Assembly: GCA_029204225.1 (NCBI GenBank)
Contig: CM055103.1
Location: 38,487,813-38,551,812 of the forward strand
Source: Diphasiastrum complanatum
Lineage: Eukaryota; Streptophyta; Lycopodiopsida; Lycopodiales; Lycopodiaceae
DNA length: 64,000 nt
Direction: 5' to 3'
The number at the start of each line of letters is the position of its first letter. Positions within the stretch are counted from its first letter, which is position 1. The position numbers and the translations under genes were made by a program. The notes under the pieces were generated by a model. It was not told the DNA's origin. It did no database searches and saw nothing but the letters and a program-made list of their open reading frames with translations. Below are positions 32,495-43,377 of the stretch, piece after piece.

Positions 32495-32968
32495 AGTAGC
32501 TGCAACCGGTGGCGACTTCGGTCTTGCTGGATACTCCTTGTAGCAATGTCCATAACCACATTCACGATAGAATGGTACAAATTGCCTTTGTTTGGACATT
32601 CTGCAACTCTGTGATTTTCTCCGCATGCAAAGCATCCAAGCGGCACTTTGGTCCAATTTCTAGATGCTTGTTGTTGTGTGGCAGCATAGATAGCATACTG
32701 ATCTGAAGGACCACTCTCACGATCATTACTGTAATTACATTGCACGTTACCTCTGTAAGGTTATGGTTCCATCAAATTAGCAAGAGGAGCAGGTTGTGTT
32801 GGTGAAGCTGGTAAAGCTAGTCGCTCCGGATACCCAAGAGCAGATTGATGAAGTTTGGCTGAAGGATCCTTTCCGTAAAGGGGTTCCCAATATCCCATCT
32901 GGGCATATCGTTGCTGGATAATCCAAGGATTAAAGCGGCAATAAGCAGTCTCATAATCAAGTGAATTG
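32495..32968 (-). mobile_element. Second Ty3/gypsy gag fragment
   Basis: Minus-strand gag C-terminal half from a family different from 29690-31644: RFNPWIIQQRYAQMGYWEPL, a Pro-rich stretch, then a knuckle CFACGENHRVAEC spaced CX2CX3HX4C, one residue short of canonical. A frameshift near 32580 leads to a continuation ending ARPKSPPVAATVNL. The upstream end is a sharp join at about 32970 to plus-strand pol of a gypsy element, so the gag N-terminus is absent. Confidence 0.7.
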
Positions 32969-32984
32969 CACAGATGGTTGTGGA

Positions 32985-34460
32985 CATTCGTGTCAAATAT
33001 GGGTTTCTCACGGAGTTGTTCTCGGGCATGTGATATCAAGACATGGCATTGCTACGGATTATTTCAAAATCAAAGTCATTATGGAATCACCACCGCTAGG
33101 AACAATTCACGGAGTTTATGTTTTTATGGTTCATGCAAATTATTATCAAATATTCATTATATTCTTTGTTGATCTTGCGAGACCTATATACAAACTGACC
33201 ATTGTTCCTATTTGGACAGTTGAGGCGTTAGAAGCCTTTGAAAAATTGAAAAAGCATTAGCTTCGGCACCTATACTACGTGCTCCAGATTGGACAATTGA
33301 ATCTCATGTTCACACTGATGCCTCAAAATATGCTATTGGATCAGTTTTGATGCAGCCAGGTGAATACAAGAAAGACTATCCCATACAATTTGCAAGCAGA
33401 CAACTTACAGATTCAGAACAAAATTATTCGACAACAGAACGTAAAGCATCGGCCATGATTTTTTTCGTATGAAAATTTTGACATTATCTTATGGAAACGC
33501 ACTTTGCATTTTACATGGATCACCAGCCGTTACTTTATTTGGTAAACAAGACGTGTAATACAGGGCGTATTACAAGATGGTTACTTTTATTGACCGAATT
33601 TGATTTTCGAGTTGTGGTTCGCAAGGGTAAACAACATTATCTAGCCTACCATGGTTCAAGAATTGAATCCGCATCAGTCAATATTGAAGTGGATGATGAA
33701 CTACCAAATGCTGCGTTATTTTATGTTGAAGCAGTACCTGAGTGGGCCACGGATATTGTTGAGTATCTGATGCTAGGTCAACCTAATAACTCCTTGACAA
33801 AAGTACAAAAGAGACAATTGATTCATAAGGCTCAACCTTATCAATTGAATGCGGGACAATTGTATCATCGAGGAATGGATGATATTCTTCGAAGATGTGT
33901 TTTACAGCATGAAGTACCTGAATTAATCATGTTTTCACATGATGGAATGGGCGGAGGACATTTTTCTATAGATATCACTGTTCGTAAGCTTTTGCAATTA
34001 GGGTGTTGGTGGCCTACACTTCATAAAGACACCGAAAACTATATTCAATCATGTGATGTTTGCCAACGGGCATGACGTCCTACGCGACAGAATTATGAGC
34101 CATTACATCCGGTTTTATCGCAAGCACCATTCGAGAAATGGGGCCTAGATTATGTCGGTCCTATTCATCTTGCGACAAGAGGATCTCAAGCCAGAGATAT
34201 CATTGTAGCAATCGATTATATGACCAAGTGGGTTGAAGCCAAAGCTGTTAAAGTTGCTAATGCGAAATCTATGGCTAAATTCCTCTATGAACACATCATT
34301 ATTAGATTCGGATGTCCTATTGAGATCGTCAATGATCATGGTAAACACTTTGTTAATCAAACAATAAAGTGTTTGTTGGAAGACTTTTTCGTTATACACC
34401 GGTTTAGTACTCCGTATTATCCTGGCAGGGGTAATGGCCAAGCTGAATCTTCCAATGGGC
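32985..34460 (+). mobile_element. Ty3/gypsy RT-end, RNaseH and integrase fragment
   Basis: Plus-strand pol: the end of RT (GVVLGHVISRHGIATDYFKI, about 33005-33075), RT-RNaseH connector, RNaseH (HTDASKYAIGSVLMQP, about 33315), then integrase with an HHCC finger (HDGMGGGH, later CDVCQRA, 33940-34070). The catalytic core has WGLDYVGP (first Asp), NDHGKHF (second Asp, in place of the usual SDNG) and GNGQAE (Glu). Stops or shifts occur at about 33258, 33470 and 34073. Sequence departs from integrase after about 34455. It is inactive but fairly recent-looking. Confidence 0.85.
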
Positions 34461-34633
34461 GAAGATTCTTTGCACCAGTTAATACCTGTTTTTACCTTAG
34501 GCACCAGATCTGCAGAACGTTCGCCAAACTACCAATTTGGTCCAAAACCTTTGTTGAGAATTTTGGAAGCTATTTTCACAATACTGAGCAAGCCTGCAAA
34601 TTTTTGTCCAGAACTGATTACCCAAATTAGTAT

Positions 34634-36209
34634 TTTAATGGGCCCTCCAAATTCACCTATAAGAAGGCTGAATTTGATTCATTTGTCACTTGTGCTAGCG
34701 GAGCTCTTGCAAAAAAATTTCGTGACCAAAACTTTCTACCAACTTTTTTCCAGCCTTTTGATATACACTCGTGCCTACTTTCAGTCATCATGTCTTCTAC
34801 TGATACTCTCAGTCTCCGCGATACTCCATCCATTGTGATGTTCCAACTGCAACAGACATCATGATGCTCCCTAGCGCAAGCATGGTCGCTCAATGGATGA
34901 CTCTTGTTGTGGGCCCTTGCTCAAGGCAATGGAATCTACGAGCAAGCCTTTTCAGGAAAAATTAATATGCAATTAATCACTATGGCCTTTAGCACTTGGA
35001 CTGAGGCCAAATCTAAGTTTTACATCACTTTGCAAACTGCCACACACAAGGTGCGTGTTGCAGCCATAGGTAGCACATCCGACATTGAGCCATCTCCAAA
35101 CCACAAGCACACAAAGAACGTGATCAAGCCGTTCATAGACACAACCGTGGAGGTTTTTTGGGACTCATGATGGGTATCTCCTAGAATCCATCCGAGATCC
35201 CATCATCCACGCCGCAGCTCAACTTCTAAACAACTTTATGATGGTTGGGAATCTCAGGAAGGAACCCATTTTTCACAGATCCTGCACCGCATTGTCGATT
35301 CCAACTACAAATTAGGATCTGGCCTGCTAGAACCTTACAACTGGTATAAGACAGTTTTTGGTGAGTTGAAGAGGGCAATCAAGGGTATCACCAAGCAGCA
35401 ATTTGCGGCTGGCCCTCTTCTCTCACTATCATCGGCCTCTTGCTTGGAAGGCAAGATTCATGGGTTTAATGCTGATATCGTGCTGTCTATTTATGAAGAA
35501 GAACCGACAGGATCATCTCACCAGGCCTCAGCATCACATAGTCATCGTTGTGTATGTAGCGAGATTGTTATTCCTGACTTGCCTCCCGCGTCACGTAGAA
35601 GGACTAGGCAAACATCTTCAGCTGCGCTTCCACCCCTCACTGCTATTCGCACTGAACTGCCCATCCCCCAAACCACTGATGCTTCCCTTGCCTCTACTTC
35701 CTCTTAGGGACAGTCTGTGACTATTGGGGCTACTTGTTACAAAGTCAAATGTAGTTGGCAGAGCAAGATCACACACGTCTCCAGGTGAATTGGATGCGAC
35801 CACCCTTGAGCATGATGCATATCTCTAGACTCAAATTTTTGATCGTCCGGTAACTCCGACGGAAATCAATTATCTGTTTAAAAAGGTTGAAACATATCGA
35901 GTGGCCCTGCAAGGCTTTCAAGTTCGCTTCGACAAGTTGAAAGGCACGACCTCGATTGAATTGGCAAAGGCCAAAGAGACTATCAAGTATTATGAAAAGT
36001 CTGCCTCTCAAGTTTTGGAGTCCAACCCTCAAATAACTGTTCCACTGATGCCACAATTCTCGCCTCAACAACAAGATCAGGCAGAATTGAATGATGCTAT
36101 GGATTCATATATAGGTCAGGGTAGAGCGCCAGAGGTGGAAGAAGTACAACCAGTTCCACGAACAACGCAATCAGGTCCATCTACCTCAGGGACCAGATCA
36201 CTATTTTGA
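34634..36209 (+). pseudogene. Degenerate long reading frame of unknown function, downstream of gypsy integrase
   Basis: One frame runs from about 34634 to 35706 with only scattered stops (34861-34863, about 34898, about 35169, 35706). A second frame continues from about 35740 to 36209 with one stop. Together about 520 codons look like one decayed protein. The N-part includes FTYKKAEFDSFVTCASGALA and FSTWTEAKSKFYITLQTATH; the middle has EPYNWYKTVFGELKRAIKGI; then a Ser/Thr/Pro-rich basic linker (PPASRRRTRQTSS); then a helix-prone segment (LFKKVETYRVALQGFQVRFD) and a Gln/Glu-rich tail. I recognise no domain. By position it could be an extra ORF of a gypsy element or a captured gene. Function unknown. 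Confidence 0.45.
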
Positions 36210-37029
36210 AGACCAATCAGCAACCTACGCGTGACAACTAACTTCATTTCCTTGATGCTAGATTGCTTGGATCTTGGGTTGAGGATAGGCTAGGAAATAA
36301 ACCCACTACAGAGCTGCATAAACTAATATGAACTAGAGTGAACATATCAAAGATAATGTGGAAATATCAGAGAAAGCATAGCAAGTGACATTCATGCATT
36401 AAGATGTTCTTTGAAATAATTCTTATAAAAATTATTCATTCAACAACAAAACTGAAGTATACAATGATTACTAGCATTCATGTGCTGCATGCGCTTCTCA
36501 GGTCAATATGAAAAATGATAATGCAATATTGAGATGCTCATTACTATTGCACGGACACTCAACACTTAGTTCGCTATGTCTCTTTTTGTCTAATGGATCT
36601 TATTGCATGTATCTATATTTCATGCTCAGATGATCATGCATTACATTCCATATGTGACAATGTCCTTGTAAACAATAGCTTATTATCAGACGATGACTTG
36701 ACCATTTTCTGATTCATTAGCTCTCACTTTGATTATGTACATGTACAAATAGAGAGCACAAGTGCTTGGAGATTTATAATAGCTGCCAGGTTAAGTACAT
36801 GATACTAAAGATGGTTCATATACCATGTACTAACTCATACTTATTATACGTCGTACAAGTAGCAGTAGATGTCTGACATAATTGTTGAGGATTGTACTTG
36901 AGTTTTGTCATCAATGTGTTGAATTGCGATCCATATATTTTGACAGTTTGTATTTTTGTTCGTTGCTTGCAGATAGTCTCAAGTTTAAGGGTAGCCTTTA
37001 AAGGAAAAAGACTTGTGAGAGAAGAGCTC

Positions 37030-37260
37030 CATTTTGAGTGGCACCATGAAAATGCCAATCGACATTTTGATTGACTGGTCAGAGGTTGACATTTCACGGT
37101 TACTCCAAGTGGGTGTTTGGCACTTGATTCTGTCAATGTGCATTCTAGGGATTTGCTTAAGTCTAGAAAAATGTCGGCTGACATTTTTTTGGGACTTAGG
37201 CCCTTCGACATTTTTGCCTACTTATGCCTTTCGGCATTTTTTGGTCTGTCCATAACTTAG
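37030..37260 (-). repeat. Diverged copia-LTR fragment related to 12098 and 14930
   Basis: On the minus strand it shows the same phrases as the LTR-like repeats at 12.1 and 14.9 kb: AAATGTCG/AAATGCCGA words, a GTCGATTGGCATTTTCATGG phrase (compare 12376-12401) and a TGGTGCCACTCAAA phrase. It is clearly diverged and truncated. Confidence 0.6.
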
Positions 37261-37869
37261 TGTATTTCTGCAGACTACGCCGAATGCTGTGTATTTTTTA
37301 CAGATTGTTGCAAATCTCATGTATTTTTGTAGACTATGCCAGACTCCATGTAGTTCTGCAGACTTGACAAGTCCTTATTAAAGAAAGAATTTAGGCGGGA
37401 ATTTTAACAATCTTAACATTAACAAATGCTTCACAAAATTACTAGAAACTCAATGAAAATAGATAACACATCTATATGTATGTGAGTAATTAGCCAAAAA
37501 ACATGAAAAGGTAAGTTACTTTGGCAAGGGCTTTCAGGTATGTTACAATCATCTTCTTTATACAAGCTCCTCTATAAACAAATGCAAAGATTTTGTCCCA
37601 AATTATGTCACTTGTAGAATCAAATACATCTCATTGCATTGTCTTGATGGCATTCCAAAATTATTTAGACTCATAGTTGAAGGCTTTAGTCTTGTAAGAG
37701 CTCAAAAGATGCATCCAGCCCCCCCCCACAAACAACTTCAACTCATTTAAGTGACTAGAAATATTCACATTTATTTGAATCTTTTAAAGTAGTTGCTAAT
37801 GTCATTTAGAACTCCACATACCACAAAGAAGGCCATTCCAATGCTTAAGCCATTCAACAATGAAAACAC

Positions 37870-38055
37870 ACAAAGCTTATTGGTTTTGACCAAAGCCAAA
37901 TATTTCTTATCCAAGTGCACCTTGGAGTCATCATAAACTCTAGATCACAAAGAGGAAAGGAAAAGATGGCCATTATGGTACAACAACTTTCAAGCACAAA
38001 GCCCGTTGGTTATGGCCAAAGCCTAATATTTCGTATCCAAGTGCACGTTGAAGAA
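37870..38055 (+). repeat. Direct duplication, spacing about 126 bp
   Basis: Two copies of a roughly 55-bp block containing 'gaccaaagccaaatatttc' / 'ggccaaagcctaatatttc' and 'gtatccaagtgcac', about 126 bp apart. Confidence 0.75.
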
Positions 38056-38415
38056 GGAAGGAGATCTCTACCAATCCACCACAATGAAGTACTAAGAGCA
38101 AGAAGGTTGCATATAATTTCTTACTCATCATTGGAGAAAATCTGTACTCTTACCCCAACTTTCTACATATTAGTGTGTAGAGAGTTTTAGAATGACATAG
38201 AAAGAGGGATCTTTACCTACCTTCCTAGTGAGGTTTCATGATGACAAGAAAGTAATTTCTATACCAGTTTTCGAGACAACAAAGGTAGATGAACTCTTGT
38301 GTGGTGCAAGAAGAAATTCCCCATGTTGGTTGATGTCTACCACATTGGTACTTCGAAGATGAGGCTCTATCTATGTTGGCAATAATGAGTGATGCCTCAT
38401 GTTTAGTGAAGTGCA

Positions 38416-39483
38416 TCAATGTGAGAGAGACGATGCATCATACAATGCTGCTTGATGTGGCTTCTCCTTGCCATCTCCCAATAACTCAATTGCCTGCAGG
38501 CCCAACATCATCAGCATCTGTTCTTGTCGTCTTGTCCCAGCCTCCATGCAATTTTGCTCACAAGCAGAGTTAGTGGAAACATCAACAAACAACAGCTCTG
38601 GTTCTGATTTTTCAGCATCACACTCATTTTGATGGCTGGGGTTCAACCATGCTTGCTCCTGCATATTGTCAGGTGCATCATCTCTGGATTCACTTCTGAG
38701 AACATCTGGAATACAAGTGTAGCTTCCTGATCCTACTAATCCAACTGGGTTCTCGGCATCGATGTAGGAATCTTTGAATGTGTTGCCGGAAGATTGATGA
38801 TCAGACTCCATTGAATCAAATTTTTCAAGTGCCAGTGTTCTGTTTGAAGAAGAGCCTCCTGTCTCACTGACCTTTCCATCTTCTGTGTTTGATTCCCTGA
38901 GTACTTCTACAATTTCAACCTGTGTGTGTCCTAATTCGCCACTGGCCTGCACTGGTACTTGTGTTTCTGCAAGAGCCGATGTGAGGGAGATGACCTGAGG
39001 ATCTGGAACGAGGCTGATTCGGCATATTGGACAAGTTTTATGCGAGAAAAACCACATGTTAATGCAATCGGAGTGAAACCCATGTCGGCACTGGGGCAGA
39101 AGACGGACATTTTCACCTACCTGGAATTCCGTCAAGCAAACTGAACAGTCCATCGATCGTATCCCTGTCATTTTCCATTTTTCGCTGTCGGAAAATCTCA
39201 GCAATGGGAATTGGTTCACCACTTCCTTCTGCAGCCCAAGAAATGCTCCAACAACCCGATCTGCTGTTCTCTGCTGCTCAAGTCGCCGATTTCTCGTTCT
39301 CATCAAAACACATTGGATCCTTATGAAAAACCCAAAAACAGTCAGCAGGGCAAACGCTGACAACGCTGCCGCGACAAAGAGAGCAATCTTGAGACTGGAG
39401 TGGAAATTCATCTCATTGGAGAAAGGTACGCTTCCTGTGGGAGGTGGAGGAAAGCTATTAGGGAAAACATACTGTGATGCCAT
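38416..39483 (-). CDS. ATL-type RING-H2 finger E3 ubiquitin ligase, 355 aa
   Basis: Predicted membrane-anchored E3 ubiquitin ligase of the plant ATL family, transferring ubiquitin from an E2 to substrates at membranes. A short Pro-rich N-terminus (about residues 8-20) precedes one hydrophobic helix (about 31-56, LKIALFVAAALSAFALLTVF). A GL-containing segment sits at 83-94, where ATLs carry the GLD motif. The RING-H2 follows: C113, C116, C132, H134, H137, C140, C151, C154, spaced CX2CX15CXHX2HX2CX10CX2C as in ATLs, with Pro two residues before the third Cys and Trp144 in the E2-contact position. The C-terminal 200 residues are Ser/Glu-rich and unconserved. The single exon is typical of ATLs. 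The start Met is followed directly by the hydrophilic leader, and no longer in-frame extension looks real. The substrate is unknown. Confidence 0.93.
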   Translation of the reverse strand: MASQYVFPNSFPPPPTGSVPFSNEMNFHSSLKIALFVAAALSAFALLTVFGFFIRIQCVLMRTRNRRLEQQRTADRVVGAFLGLQKEVVNQFPLLRFSDSEKWKMTGIRSMDCSVCLTEFQVGENVRLLPQCRHGFHSDCINMWFFSHKTCPICRISLVPDPQVISLTSALAETQVPVQASGELGHTQVEIVEVLRESNTEDGKVSETGGSSSNRTLALEKFDSMESDHQSSGNTFKDSYIDAENPVGLVGSGSYTCIPDVLRSESRDDAPDNMQEQAWLNPSHQNECDAEKSEPELLFVDVSTNSACEQNCMEAGTRRQEQMLMMLGLQAIELLGDGKEKPHQAALYDASSLSH

Positions 39484-40789
39484 CGGCCCTCTACCTCTCC
39501 ATTACAGACTCTGTAAAGAGAAGGATCTTCATTCTGAAAACTATAGTCTTGCAATCCACCACAATTATGTGATGCTGTTTCACATCAATCTGTCAATAAC
39601 TAAGCAGAATTTTTTCAGCAAGGGATCTCTTTCAGATGTGGGCATTCGAGATTGCAGTGTGCAAACCCAATCTTCCCTGAAATTGAAATGCATCACAGAG
39701 ATGGATGCTGTCAATCTGCCCAAAATCAAAAGGAAAGCCCACTTTCACATCAGGCATATTAGCTTGATAGTGGGAACCATGAACTCATCAGCAATCCTCC
39801 TGTTTTGTAAATCTGATGCTGACAACATGATATTTTCTGAGTTGCTATGGGAATCTGCTAATACAGTAAAGCTTGTTTTTTTCTTTTTCCTGTTTTTTAT
39901 TCCCCTTATATGTGTTTGATTCTCTTAAAATGAGCCGTCTCAATAGAAAGAGCAAAAAAATTTAGCTGAATCTTCTAATGATGAACACTCCAGATTCACT
40001 TATGTGCAAGCAATTCATTTTCAAAATTTGCCATGCAGCTAGTGCATGCTTTTACCTACACGCCATGTGAAATATAGAATGGCATACAATCTTTTTCAAG
40101 AGTTAATTGACAAAGTATGTTCGCACTGATCTGTAATTAGACATTTCCACCAATAGAAAAAGCTATCAATGTGATCTACTCAAATAAAAACTCATTTTTT
40201 GTGCAATGACCCATAGCAATTTGAATCAAGGTTGTTCTTGTGGACCCAAGTTCTAGTCCTTGGATGGTGAATTTGGTGCTTAGATGTCTAGTCTATCTCA
40301 TCTTGTGCTAGTTGGTAAGAACTACGAAGACAATTTATTTTTAGAGCTTGTAAGTCGATGTCATCACCTTTTGGGAAAAATATTTCAAGGCTCTAATGAC
40401 TAAGGGGAAATATGCAAAACAGGTTGTTACATGGGAGTAAAAGAAGGGCTATTGATGTGCATGTAGGGCTTACAAGAAAAAACCATCCCCATCATTATTC
40501 ATGACCAGGTAATTAAGACATTTAACATTTTTATGAGTTACTATCTTGCTTAAGTGAAAGACAATATGAATGTGAAATTTTCTCAAGATGCAAGTAGAAT
40601 TAATTGTCTATCATAATATTAATATGTTTTCTATGACGAGTTGACAACTAATCTATGTTGAGTCCTAACAGACCCAAAAATCACAAGATATATATTATAC
40701 TTGGAAGCACAACACCTAATAGAGTTGCCTATTGAGGAAAATAATTCCAATGTTAATAGATTGTCAAACAAGTGAAGCAACATTTGCAA

Positions 40790-41095
40790 AAAGGATTGAT
40801 AAGGCCAAGTAGTTATGCATATTGTTTGCCCATCCTTGTAGTCCAAAGAAGGATTGCAATTCTAGAATGTGTGTAAACTACCAGACCTTAAAACATACCT
40901 AGAAGAACGTGTCCCATATCCCAACGACATCATGGATAAGCTTAAGAGAGCCATGATGTTTAGTAGGATTGAGCTCACAAGTGGCTAACACCAAAACAAA
41001 GTTGTACCTGATAATGTCCACAAAAGTGTGTCTTTAAACACTTGTATGAGTTTTGGTTGCCCCTTTGGCCTTACAAATGCACAGAATCATGGATA
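40790..41095 (+). mobile_element. Ty3/gypsy reverse transcriptase remnant
   Basis: Spread over several frames are GLIRPSSYAYCLPILVV (normally GLIRPSxSPYGSPVLFV), CVNYQTL (CxDYRxLN), IMDKLKRAMMFSRIELTSG (LLDxLxGAxxFSKIDLRSG) and FGCPFGLTNAQN (FxVMPFGLTNAP). The catalytic YVDD part is absent. Confidence 0.75.
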
Positions 41096-41436
41096 TAGCT
41101 TTTTGGCCTCATCACCATTATACGAGATACTTGTTTTTGGCCTAAATGAACAAGAGCATAAGACACATTTAATTACTATCTTTAACGTTTTTCCAAAGAG
41201 CTCTTTTTCAAAACATGGCAAGCGAAGAAAACAATTTTTTGAAAGATTCATTTTTAACGCATTTAACATCCAAAGTGGGAATTAAAATGGATCCCACCAA
41301 AATATGATAAGCCTTCACCTCTTTGAGTCCTAACTTGGTGCCATTGCCTCACCATGATTTTGCTTGATTTGAGGAAAATCACCTAACTTATAGTAACTTT
41401 GAAGGATCAACTCTACTGATGTTTTCCAAATCTATA

Positions 41437-41465
41437 CACACGTGGGAACAGCCTCTCACACGTGG
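41437..41465 (+). repeat. Dispersed CACGTG-pair repeat, copy 2
   Basis: CACACGTGGGAACAGCCTCT followed by CACACGTGGG, the same arrangement as at 25456. Confidence 0.65.
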
Positions 41466-42310
41466 GAACCATGTATCATTCACATGGGAATGCTAGATCT
41501 ATCAATGAAATGGTGCCATATGGCAATTTTCTACTTGACTAGCTTTCCAACTAGTTCATACTAGAGTCAATCAAGACAAATTCAATCCAAGACACACAAT
41601 CATTTCCAAAAGTACTATTCAACAATATGTTTCACCTATAATCATCAAGCAAAAACTAGACCTGCAAGACTTAGTCTTTCTAGAAGACAAAATTCTACAC
41701 TTCTAGCAATACTACTAATTGACCACCAACATTTTCTTGGTGGAAGTGACATGAAACCTTTTCAAGCGAGTCAATATTGGCTGAAGATCCAGAGGCCCTT
41801 GAGCTTTAAAAGACATAGCACATTTTTTGAAAGGAATATCACAAATAGTTCTCCAAAAACCATGCAAGTGCAACTAGGGCTGAGTCAAGTATTCCAACTC
41901 CACGTTTGTTACATGTGGCCCCCTCAAAATTTATCAATTTTTTGCAAATGTAGTTGGCTAAATTGTAACATGTAAATTAACTGTGTATGTGCACCTTTGT
42001 TTGAAGAATATAACTACTTCATTTTAGATGTCTCCCCATTATTATGAGTGTGATTTCCATAAGAACTTGGATGTGGGCCTACTTGTAATGGTTTGTATGG
42101 TATTTCATTCGTATCGTGGGCATCTCGGTCAACAATAGTTCACGATGCAAAAATTGAAAACACGTGAGTGGTACCCATAATCAATAGTCAAGTACTTGCT
42201 ATCCCTAAAACATGCCAAAGAGCTCTTTTGATTCTCTAAGAACCCCATATGAACAATGTTAAAATTGTCAAATTCTAGCTATTTGATCTAAGTTTATTTG
42301 TACATAACTT

Positions 42311-42347
42311 GTTCCCACACGTGTGGAGCCTATTCCCACGTGTGGAT
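42311..42347 (-). repeat. Dispersed CACGTG-pair repeat, copy 3 (reverse)
   Basis: On the minus strand it reads CACACGTGGGAATAGGCTCC followed by ACACGTGTGGGAA, matching the other two copies. Confidence 0.65.
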
Positions 42348-43377
42348 GGTAGTCATAAATGCATCATTAACTAAAATTGTAAGAGCTTCCAAGAATATGC
42401 TCATAAATCCATTGCACCTTTTGACGTCCAGTTGCATATTTACATTTGTACTTAGGTTCATCAACATTAGTATTGTTGGATTTTGGGTGTTGTTCATCAT
42501 GTACTTTAACTAGCATTTGTTAGTCATTCATATTGTTAGCAAGGCAACAATTACATGGTAGCACATATCAGTTGTAATATAGTGAAGAAGTGTGGAATGT
42601 ATGATATCAATATGGCATTGCTTGAAAACGATTTGAATCAGTGCAATATTAAAGTTGATGAAAAATATGAGTAAGAAAAAACTCATTGTCAAATCACAAT
42701 ACTTGCTAAATTTGCAAAAGTTAGTCCTCTCAATAAAGACCATAACCTATTCTATAAGTTCACGATGTCCATTATTTGTGCATGATGTGCATTTGTAAAT
42801 TAAAAAAAAGCATGTGAAAATAATTGACACGTCAATGCCATAAGGCTAAGTTGGATAAGAGGGAAATTCATCACACATTGGTGCACACTTGGACAAGCCT
42901 TGTTCTCCATCTTTAGGCTTGGCCTACTACTTGATGTGTAATGTATATTTGAACATGTCTAAAACAAATGAAACATTAGAACAAAAACAAAAAAGTTGAG
43001 TGCAAATTTGCATGATATAAAGTCTCCCAAGGCAAAATTTTAGACATTTGAAATACCAATGCAATCAAGAGCATCCACATACATCCAATCTAACTCAAGA
43101 TTACAACTTTGTAAAGTCTTGCACGAATTATTGTATGTATTTAAGGACCCCTACCGCACGACAAAGCTCAAGAGTAAGGTTTATGAAAAATGACCTGCCC
43201 CCATGTCTCGGACTTATGTAACAGTTCTCAAAGGTTATGTGGGGAAAAATTAGATCATCTCAGGCTATACAACGAAGTCCTCCTCATAGCCTTTAGGTTT
43301 CAGTTTTATCACTCCAAAGTGGATCAACATAAGATACCTTCTAGCCCTTGTCATATCAACGCCACATGCTGATATCC

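Larger units (their letters stand above)
36230..38400. other. Spacer, with one LTR-related patch and a duplication
   Basis: No gene seen. It holds an LTR-related patch at 37030-37260 (listed separately), repeated 'tgtatttNtgcagacta' words at 37260-37370, and a 126-bp-spaced duplication at about 37870-38050. Confidence 0.5.
39490..43375. other. Intergenic spacer with gypsy RT relic and CACGTG repeats
   Basis: Apart from the gypsy RT remnant at 40790-41095 and two CACGTG-pair repeats (41437-41465, 42311-42347), no coding sequence is recognisable. The plus-strand frame at 39323-39919 begins antisense to the ATL gene and has no domain. Confidence 0.5.

Noticed and set aside
31971-32561. 196-codon Phe-rich minus-strand frame
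   Set aside because: Low-complexity translation of the A-rich repeat leader; no ordered domain.
39323-39919. 198-codon plus-strand frame
   Set aside because: Overlaps the ATL gene start in antisense and has no domain; the ATL frame has full RING-H2 spacing.
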